Of a stretch of 64,000 nucleotides of DNA, positions 56,081-64,000 are shown in pieces. The position numbers were made by a program, and so were the translations under genes. The stretch lies in the NCBI GenBank assembly GCA_905250115.1, contig CAJNOI010000086.1:299082-363081 (forward strand), read 5' to 3'. The stretch comes from Adineta steineri (lineage: Eukaryota; Rotifera; Eurotatoria; Adinetida; Adinetidae). How positions within the stretch are numbered: position 1 is the stretch's first letter; every line of letters starts with the position of its first letter. A model generated the notes under the pieces. It was not told the origin of the DNA. It did not search any database and worked only from the letters and a program-made list of their open reading frames with translations.

Positions 56081-57114
56081 ATGCAAACTTCTATCATGAT
56101 TAATGATCAAATAAAAACCAATGGTTTTATACTTAGTTCGATTTCTCTTGGCTTTAATACATTTGAATGTTTGATATCATGTATAGTTTTTCTTATTATT
56201 ATGTATCATCTTTATTATAATCATGTCAAACGTGAAGATAAAATAACTCTTGTTCTTTGTGGTCATATATATATTCAGCGATTTTAATTAATGCAATAAT
56301 ATTAATATCAATGAGTGTTCGATCAATACTGGGTGATTTGTATAATCAATCTTTTGATTCATCATGGTGTATTTTTTCGGGATATCTAGCTATTGTATTA
56401 CTTGGTATGTTATACTTGAATTTTCTAAATCAGATAATTCGAAATAATCGAAATTAAAAAATTCATATATTGTTTTTTAAATAATTCTAGGCATTCTATC
56501 GTCTAATTCGAATCGTTTATTTTCGAAATAGACGATTTCAATCTTTGAAATTCTATATAATGTTACCATTTATAGAAATAATAATCCTAACATGTATTCT
56601 TCTATGTGTTCTTATACCTTTCAATGGTATAACATATTTACCAAATGATCATTTTTGTTGTTCAACATTCACAAATATTCCTAGTATTCTTTCAACAGCA
56701 TTTATTGTTTATATAGGTCCATTTTGTTGTATATTATTTATTTATATACATATAACAAGATTTATTCATCACCAAGGAAATATTCAAACATTAGTAATTA
56801 AACAACGACAATCTCGAGATTTAATTATTATTCGACGTATTTTAATTATTATTAATTTATTACTTATTTTTGGAATACCTTCAATGGTTCTTATATTTAT
56901 GTTTATAATAACAGGTGAAGAGAATCCATTACTTGCTCGAATTTCATTGTTTCCAGGTAGCGTATCTGGAGCAGTATTGAGTGTAGCATTACTCTTTTGT
57001 ATTCCACAACTGAAAAATATCGTTTTAAACTTACGAACAACAAACACAGTGATGCCTGTCAATCAAACCATGCGAGTCGCAGTACATATAAAAACGATTA
57101 TCGGTACTCAATAG
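56081..57114 (+). pseudogene. Rhodopsin-like 7TM receptor with frameshift and lost splice donor
   Basis: The ATG at 56081 starts a protein with seven hydrophobic helices (about 324 residues if intact). TM1 and the first loop (LYYNHVKREDKITLVLCGH) are in one frame. At the ATATATAT run near 56264-56272 the frame shifts by two bases, and TM2-TM3 follow in another (AILINAIILISMSVRS, ...WCIFSGYLAIVLLGMLYL). Exon 2 begins at 56491 after TTCTAG with AFYRLIRIVYFRNRR, and holds TM4-TM7 to the stop at 57112. The join NFLNQ-AFYRL needs a donor at 56434, but the bases there are AT instead of GT. Two independent lesions suggest a young pseudogene; the dinucleotide one could be a sequencing error. Confidence 0.7.
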
Positions 57115-58195
57115 CTGTATTTTGTCTACAATGTCAATAGTGAAATCAATCTTATGAATATATTCTTATATATTTATTAAATGTGAATTACTTTAACTTT
57201 TTTAAGATCTTTCATTTTTATGTGAGTATATAAGAGAAGTTATTCTTGTTTATCTATAAATATAAAATTCTTATTGAATATTATTGTTGTAAGTATGATT
57301 CGCAGTGAAATCAACATGTTGTCATATTTAGTTTTATATTGTTTATTTTCGTTTATTAATGTGTAAAAATAAATAAAGTTCGAGTATTGATTAAACTGTA
57401 TTATTAAATCTCTAGGTTACAATAACACAATAATAATAAGTGTAGAATAGTACAAATGAATGATGATTATGTTTAATGTCAAATGTGTTATCAAATAAAA
57501 CTTTTATTTTATTCTAAAAAATTAAGTTTCTATACTTTTGAATATTATTAACAAAAGATTCAAAAGTGATAATTACTCATTTTTGTGTACTCAAACAGTG
57601 AGTGCATTACTAGAATCGGTCAGCGTGTCCGGCCGTTTACACCATAACTTTCGAAAGAAGAGACAAATTTTGATGACATTTTCTACACAATTCAGTCTCA
57701 TAAAGATCTCGGTCGAGTTCGAACTTGAGCCTAATTGGACGAGCCATTCTCGAGTTATTTCGAAAATACTGATATTTTCTTATGATCTCCATATACAATT
57801 TTTGCAGTACACATAACTCTTGGATAAGATCCAAAGTTTTCGCATTTATTCTTATTAAACAAGAGTGGGTTGGGCGTTGTTGGCTTCTTTATTCACACCC
57901 ACACCAACCCTCTTAAAACCGCCCACTCCTACTATTATTGATAAATATTTCACTCTTTCAAAATATACTAATACCACTTCTATCTTAACTTTATCACATA
58001 ATTATCTATACATTTTTGGCGGAATAGAATCAGAAAGATTAGAAGAAATGAAATCGATATCAAATTTCGACTTACTGATATGTGAATAAATGCATCTGTT
58101 ATATTTCAATTATATTGCCTTAAGATATTATTATCTGTGTTTTAGAAATAAAAACACACATTTTTTCATTATATTCGCTTATTCTAAAATCACCT
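57115..58195. other. Intergenic with a hairpin
   Basis: TG/CA hairpin at 57862-57912. A GC-richer stretch at 57600-57740 carries open frames on both strands with no recognisable domain and may be an old mobile-element fragment. Confidence 0.4.
57862..57912. repeat. TG/CA palindrome
   Basis: AGAGTGGGTTGGGCGTTG and CACACCCACACCAACCCTCT arms. Confidence 0.65.
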
Positions 58196-59084
58196 ATGAC
58201 CACAATCAATATCTACTGCTACGTCGTTTTCATTATTCTTAGGTAAAGAATTATTCATTTTTATCATTCATTCTGTTGACATCAATTCATTTTATATTTT
58301 AGTATAATAGGTTTGATTTGTATTCTATTTTATATGTTTATATGTATTAGTTTATAACTTTCATAGTTCAAAACAAATCTCAAATATGTAAGAACACAAC
58401 GCAATATGGTGAATGTTCGACAAACAGTGCATGTGGATACTTTCATGTAATAGGTGCTCATAACGATACAGGCATTTGTGGTTTCCGCTGGTTAGCATGT
58501 TCTCATCTTGTACTGTGTAATTCATCAGACTATTCATGTTCTCAACCTAATACGACGTGTGTTCAACATCCACAATGTAATGATCTTCCTGTATGTTACC
58601 CACTTACAATGACTGATCAAAGTATCTGTCCACCAATGAAAAGTGAGTGAATCGGTGGATGATAGATGCAACACTCTTATTCACACTCTCAAGATATTTG
58701 TAACTATATTTTCCATCTGTTTTAGATAAGATCAATCATAAATGGAAACAAAATGCCATCACTGTGGCTGGTGGAAATGGATTAGGACAAGAATTAAATC
58801 AACTCAAATATCCTCATGGAATCTTTATTGATCAAAAGAAAAATATTTTCATTGCTGATTCTGGCAATCATCGTATTGTTGAATGGAAATATAATGCAGA
58901 AGAAGGACAAATCATTGCAGGTGGAAATGGACAAGGAAATCAAATGAATCAATTGAATTATTCATCAGCTGTGATTGTTGATCAACAGAATCATTCGATT
59001 ATCGTTGCTGATCGTTGGAACAGACGAGTAATCCAATGGGCTATTTCCATGGGGTTTCTACCACGAAAACACACATGTCTCTGA
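58196..59084 (+). pseudogene. NHL-repeat gene E, truncated
   Basis: Exon 58367-58642 encodes a Cys-rich domain (CKNTTQYGECSTNSACGYF, CGFRWLACSHLVLCN) and ends in phase 1 before GTGAGT. Exon 58726-59084 continues in phase with NHL units (VAGGNGLGQELNQLKYPHGI, NIFIADSGNHRIVEW). The propeller breaks off after the second unit and a half, with an unrelated tail SMGFLPRKHTCL and a stop, 56 bases before an assembly gap. A possible signal-peptide exon starts at 58196 (MTTINIYCYVVFIIL) before GTAAAG, but its phase does not fit the next exon. Either the gene is cut by a rearrangement or the assembly is wrong at the gap. Confidence 0.6.
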
Positions 59085-59140
59085 AATCGTGTGAAAAGTA
59101 TCTCATCTTGTACATATCTATAAGTTATATTTATGGTAAA

Positions 59141-59240
59141 NNNNNNNNNNNNNNNNNNNNNNNNNNNNNNNNNNNNNNNNNNNNNNNNNNNNNNNNNNNN
59201 NNNNNNNNNNNNNNNNNNNNNNNNNNNNNNNNNNNNNNNN
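59141..59240. other. Assembly gap (100 N)
   Basis: Exactly 100 undetermined bases; the join is of unknown true length. Confidence 0.99.
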
Positions 59241-60003
59241 TCGATAACCCCCTTCACATATTATATCATTCGCTGTAGAAACAAATTCTGCATTCAACAC
59301 AGCACAGGTTCAATAGCGAGTGTGAACAAGGAAAATCGAATCCACTGCTGACTTTCATCACGTATTTTTATTAATACTATTGACTGTTACGGATGAGAGT
59401 GGTAGAGATGACTACGGTCTATCGTGAGTCAAACACACCAATTCGGTTTCATTAGAATGAGTGTTCAAAAACCGTCAGTCATACCTATTTCTATTGGATG
59501 TGTCGGTGTATGCAGACATCTATGAGATATTGTATGAAAATGGTATCCTTGCTCGCACCTTCAATCGATAGAATGATCACTGTTTGTATTAGATGTCTAC
59601 TAAAAACTGCTTTTCTTCAACTTAATGCAACCTTCAAGGCCGATGAAACTTCAAAATAAACACTTTATTCCGCTGAAATATTGTGAGAAGGTTTTTTTTT
59701 CTTTCCAAGATTTGTCCATCTATGAGTACTTTCATAACAAAACAATCTGAAGAGTATTAAAAACAGCATACATTATGTATATAAACTGATGTTGCTTACT
59801 CTTGCTTCTGTTCGGGAAATAATCAGTAGCGTCGGAAGAAAAGTAAGTGTAGTGAGTGAAATGCGACGCATCAGACTATAGCTCCCAAAAGAAGTTTCAA
59901 CTCCCAAAAAAAAGTTTGTCTTTTGATAGAATAGCAGATGAGTGTTCATATGAATGGAAGATATAAATGTTATGCTCATCGCTCATTCACATAGATAACA
60001 GCA
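59241..60003. other. Intergenic; start of a tandem duplication
   Basis: From about 59510 the sequence is repeated, diverged, from about 61945. It is the upstream part of the two-copy unit that contains the next two genes. Confidence 0.55.
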
Positions 60004-60009
60004 TATAAA
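60004..60009 (+). promoter_or_regulatory. TATA box of Cys-rich membrane protein 1
   Basis: TATAAA in GCATATAAATGCTTCCAGAT, a 20-base string conserved without change in the second copy at 62441-62460. Confidence 0.55.
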
Positions 60010-60114
60010 TGCTTCCAGATTTGGAGAATAATGCATTTAAAGAATGTTTGCTTTTTGTATTTAGTTTAGAAGAAAGCGGACACATACAATACCACAAAGC
60101 AGTAAAACATCAAC

Positions 60115-60652
60115 ATGTAAGTAAATTTAATCACATAACTATATTATATATTTTGTCAATTTTTAAAATAGGTCCGGACCAGTAAGATCAGAACCAGCTA
60201 ACACTTACCATTTTGAAAATACATTTGCTCCGTTAAGTGGTGAGCGTGTAATCAAAGTATATGAGTGTAACGAGGGATGCTCAAGTTGTTGTGGACCAAA
60301 AACAAAAATTGCACTTACTGATCGTCGAATTATCGCTCGGCACCAACAACCAGGTAAATGCTGTGGTGAAGGTGCTCACATTGATACAAGTATATTCTTA
60401 CGCGACATCGAGTTAATAGGCGAAGCAGGCCAAGGAAAACAGGATTCCTGTTTAGTTCTTCTTGTTGCCATTCTTAGCTGTACATGGCCTTGCTTACTTT
60501 GTGGTATGTGTTGTAGCTGCTGTGGTGATCGACCTAAAGTGCTTCACGTCAAAGGTGGATTTGGTGGCGAAGCATTGACCTTCAAGAATACGGAACTAAA
60601 AACTGCTGCAAACGATTTATCAGCAATGATTCTGCCATTCAAAAGTTCATAA
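60115..60652 (+). CDS. Small Cys-rich membrane protein 1 (start codon split by intron)
   Basis: Exon 1 contributes only the bases AT (60115-60116) before GTAAGT; exon 2 starts with G at 60172 after AAATAG. Joined, they make ATG and a 160-residue frame, MSGPVRSEPANTYHFENTFAP, ending at TAA 60650-60652, which overlaps an AATAAA signal. The protein has YECNEGCSSCCGPKTKIALT, a DRRIIARHQQ stretch and DTSIFLRDIELIGEAG, which recall the strands of small PH-like membrane domains. A short hydrophobic Cys-rich hairpin (LVLLVAILSCTWPCLLCGMC) and a KVLHVKGGFG strand follow. I do not recognise the family. The second copy at 62584-63117 has the same structure. Confidence 0.75.
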
Positions 60653-62443
60653 TAAAGCTGATCGTTAGTTAATTTTTTATTTAAGAACATTTCACATTTA
60701 TCTTAATCTTAATCTTAAATGTATTTTTACTATTATAAGGTGATTTTTCATCGCTTCTACTATTTTTTCTTCCAACATAAATATATTAACATTCCTATCT
60801 TGATTCTTCGTATAGAATTATGTAATAAAACAATATAGTCACTAAATAAGTGTCATATGTAAGTGATGAATTATGATTTGATTGTCAATATAGAAGATCT
60901 CTTAATTATTTCAGAAAAAATCATATTGGCTATTGTAATAGAAACATGGAGTAAAAGAGTGTAGGTGCATGTGAATGAAAGTGAATCTATTGATGTAGCA
61001 ACATCGTTGTTGATGTAATCTTAGGTAAATATTAGTATGATATGTGTATGAGTGTAGTTATGGGTACGAGTTGTGAGACGATACAACCCACACCTTACTG
61101 CTGTCGACAATTTCTGGAAGCGTCGAATGCTTTTTTTTAATTCGATTAAATTTCATTCATTTTATTTCATTATAGTAACTGGTTCAAATACGAAAAATTC
61201 ATTTACAACTGTTTTTACTTATTTTATTTCAGATATTATTTAATTCGTAAAAATCCTATGCATTCATAATCAGAACTATTATTTTCTAATAGTATTTTTT
61301 TATCATAATACTTAAAATTAAAGATTCTACAGGCACTGAAAATCTTATTATTCTGCAAGGGCATTGACACTACATGCAATATCCCTCAACAAAGACATTG
61401 AGCTGTTGCTAAGAGTAGCTTGTATTTTTAAAGTCTTATATACGAGCAGGGTTACCAGATCTTCCAGATTTTGCAAGCTTTTCTGTTTTTGTTCCGGTTT
61501 TTGGGTATTTTTCATATAAAAATTTATGTTTCAGCTGCTTATTTATATTTTAGAAAGTTTTACTAATTTTATAGAAGTGTTGTGCTCCCTTCTATTAGGC
61601 TCTAACGACCAGTCGTTTTTCTTCATTCTAGTCTATAATTCTTTTTATGTAGTCTATTAATAACAATAAAACAAATCGCTTGTATTTTGAATTTATCTTT
61701 CTTTTACAAATTCAGAATATTTGATTAAAGTGAAGAAGTTGAACCATCATCAACAAAAACAATAAACGAGAAAAAAAGAGAGGAATATTTCAATATGAAT
61801 GGTTAAGGGAATTCACATTTGTAAAGGAAAATAATTTTGATATTTTTCTGATGGAAATATATTTTGTAAACATTAAGAATCAGGCTACTGATACTGTGGT
61901 TGAAAAATTGAACTTTATTGAATTAGAATGGTCCCTAAAAAATTTTCCGACATCTGTAAGATAATGTATGAAAAAGGCATCTATATTTACACCCTCAATC
62001 GAGTGAACGACCATTATTTGTGTTAGATGTCTACTGGGAACTGGTTTTTTCCAACTTAATGCAACTCTCAACGTCGATCAAACTTCAATATGAACATTTT
62101 AATTTGCTAAAATATTGTCGGAAGTTTTTTTCTTTCCAAGATTTGTTCCCGTATGAATGCCATCATTAGCAAACAATCTGAAGAATAATTACTTAAGAGC
62201 GCAGACGTTATGTATACAAAACTCATGTTGCGTGCTTTTGTTTCCGTTTGTAGAAGAATTAATAGTGTCGGAAGAAAAGTAAGTGTAGTGAGTGAAATGC
62301 GACGCATCAGACTATAGCTCCCAACGGAAGTTGCAACTTCCGAGAAAAAATTTTTTTGTCGTTTAATAGAATAGTGGATGAGTGTTCATGTGAATGGAAG
62401 ATATAAATGTAATGTTTATCATTCGATCACATAGATACCAGCA
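60653..62443. other. Intergenic between the two copies
   Basis: Flank of copy 1 to about 60925, then a weak TG-rich hairpin (61041-61096), AT-rich DNA, and from about 61945 the start of the second duplication unit. The string GAGCAGGGTTACCAGATC near 61444 resembles a transposon end, but no partner was found. Confidence 0.45.
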
Positions 62444-62449
62444 TATAAA
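62444..62449 (+). promoter_or_regulatory. TATA box of Cys-rich membrane protein 2
   Basis: TATAAA in the same conserved context as copy 1. Confidence 0.55.
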
Positions 62450-62583
62450 TGCTTCCAGATTTGGAGAATAATGAATCTAAAGATTGTTTTCTTTTTGTAT
62501 TTAGTTTAGAAGAAATCGGACACATACAATACCACAAAGCAGTAAAACATATTTACGTATCAGCTGAACTAGAAAACCTCAAC

Positions 62584-63117
62584 ATGTGAGTAAACTTAAT
62601 AATATAACTATATTATGAATTTTATCGTTTTTCTTTAAATAGGTCCGGTCCAATAACATTCGCGCCAGTTAATACCTTTCATTTTGAAAATACATTTGCT
62701 CCGTTGAGTGGTGAGCGTGTAATCAAATTATATGAGTGTAACGAAGGATGTTCAAGCTGTTGTGGACCAAAAACAAAAATTGCACTTACTGATCGTAGAA
62801 TTATAGCTCGACACCAACAACCAAATGTGTGCTGTGCTGAAGGTGCTCACGTTGATACAAGTATTTTCTTACGTGACATCGAGCTAATAGGCGAAGCTGG
62901 TCGAGAAAAACAGAACTCCTGTTTAATTATTCTTATTGCCATTCTTAGCTGTACATGGCCTTGCTTATGTTGTGCTATGTGCTGTGGTGATCAACCTAAA
63001 GTGCTGCACGTCAAAGGTGGATTTGGTGACGAAGGATTGATCTTCAGTAGAACTGAAATAATTACTGCTGCAAACGATTTATCAGCAATGATTCTACCGT
63101 TCAAAAATTTACAATAA
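62584..63117 (+). CDS. Small Cys-rich membrane protein 2 (start codon split by intron)
   Basis: AT at 62584-62585 before GTGAGT joins G at 62643 after TAAATAG, giving ATG and a 158-residue protein, MSGPITFAPVNTFHFENTFAP. It matches copy 1 along its whole length, with the Cys pairs, DRRIIARHQQ, IFLRDIELIGEAG and the hydrophobic Cys hairpin kept; the hairpin is three residues shorter. Substitutions are mostly conservative, which argues for function in both copies. The first internal ATG is far downstream, so the split start is the only one giving the full domain. Confidence 0.75.
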
Positions 63118-63849
63118 AGCTGATCGTTAGTTAAATATTCATTCAAAAACATTTCACATTTATCTTAATCTTGAACTTATTTCTTCTATTGTTTTTTTTT
63201 CTCTTAACATAAATATATTAATACTCTTATTTTGATTCGTCATATAGAATTATGTAATAAAAGAATATAGTCACTAAATAAGTGTCATATGTAAGTGATG
63301 AATTATGCTTTAATGGTCTATGTAGAGGATCTCTTAATTATTTCAGAAACGATCATATTGATTTTTCTTGTTATCAATAAGATAGATCAAGAAAATCAAG
63401 CATAAAGTTAGATAAACTATGTGCATCAACAAATTTCTTTTTACGTTTAACTTGTACTATGTAGATTAATTCGTCTAATGTTAGTTCGGGAATCTGCTCA
63501 TTAACATTATCCTAGTCAATTCGCGAAGAATACATACAAAAATGAAGTTTGATAATATCAAATTTTTTGGAAAATTATTCATAAGCATCCGCAGTAGCAT
63601 CACAAATTGTTTCCATAATCTTAACCATTTTTTCTGATGAAAGTAGTTTTAGGAAGACAGAGAATCTATTTAGTTCTATTTTTATCTATTGTATATTAAT
63701 CATTGTATTGACACAAACATATGAGTAACATATATGCTGACATAAGAGTTTTACTTTTCTTTCTTATCAATATAAGAATGAGTAAAGAAAAGAACGAGTT
63801 TTATATCATAATAAAACAACAACACTATTTTCATCCATTAAACGCATAA
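63118..63849. other. Intergenic
   Basis: The first 250 bases are the repeated 3' flank of the Cys-rich genes. The remainder shows nothing clear. Confidence 0.45.
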
Positions 63850-64000
63850 ATGACTGATAAAGAACAATTGACCCATATTCAAAATAATAATTTACATCAA
63901 ATATCCAATGTATCAATTGAAATACCTCTTATAAATGAATCTCCAATATCACCAACAACTGAAACAATAATAAAACAAAATACTCATTCAAAATTATTAT
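63850..64000 (+). CDS. 5' end of an unknown gene (partial)
   Basis: ATG at 63850 opens a frame that runs to the window edge: MTDKEQLTHIQNNNLHQISN and on, rich in Asn, Ile, Ser and Thr. There is no signal peptide. This looks like a disordered cytosolic N-terminus, for example of a membrane transporter or receptor, but nothing identifies it. Confidence 0.45.
   Translation, partial: MTDKEQLTHIQNNNLHQISNVSIEIPLINESPISPTTETIIKQNTHSKLL

Overview
The window reads as AT-rich, intron-containing animal nuclear DNA, most likely from a bdelloid rotifer. The case for this is cumulative and inferential. There is a canonical U6 snRNA gene with a TATA box and many short GT-AG introns (several of 46-60 nt). 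The gene families are of the kind expanded in bdelloids: NHL-repeat proteins, LDLa/EGF/7TM receptors, and multi-copy membrane proteins without an assignable family. Several genes are of a plant/fungal/bacterial type. Intergenic tracts are rich in TGTGGG, the unit reported as the bdelloid telomere repeat. Two runs of exactly 100 N (13366-13465, 59141-59240) are assembly gaps.

Layout. 1-5.3 kb: tail of an RG-rich protein gene, U6 snRNA (minus), a G35 homopolymer, and a 2.1 kb element with 16-bp terminal inverted repeats that contains a smaller repeat whose second copy lies inverted at 53.4 kb. 5.3-15 kb: intronless DUF3336/patatin lipase, NHL protein A, a complete six-exon cathepsin L gene, a 3CxxC zinc-finger gene with an internal stop (minus), and NHL protein C beside a gap. 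16-20 kb: decayed Smr-domain gene, decayed SABATH methyltransferase copy, a ubiquitin-like gene, and a possible small secreted peptide. 21-26 kb: five-exon NHL protein D (two duplicated 387-nt exons, Thr stalk, GPI-type tail). 26-28 kb: TG/CA hairpins, a 251-bp ACGG-rich element, and a 782-bp hAT-like element with target-site duplication. 28-40 kb: 1541-residue LDLa/EGF/7TM receptor (minus), a HAD plus class II terpene cyclase fusion with a DxDTT motif (minus), a broken EGF/7TM receptor, and an intact SABATH methyltransferase (minus). 41-50 kb: second ubiquitin-like gene, a 1275-residue three-unit membrane protein, and a truncated small membrane protein. 50-64 kb: NHL protein B (paralogue of A), a rhodopsin-like 7TM pseudogene, a truncated NHL gene E, a tandem pair of Cys-rich membrane proteins whose start codon is split by an intron, and the first codons of another gene.

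How it fits together. Most genes encode secreted or membrane proteins, mainly large surface/adhesion or receptor-like families that have duplicated and decayed locally. The most unusual content is the HAD-terpene cyclase gene 3.7 kb from a SABATH carboxyl methyltransferase gene, which together suggest a terpenoid step acquired by horizontal transfer. Almost every gap between genes carries a short palindrome built from GTGTGGG / CCCACAC arms. Gene models with introns were checked by reading-phase arithmetic; family names come from recognising motifs by eye, with no database search.
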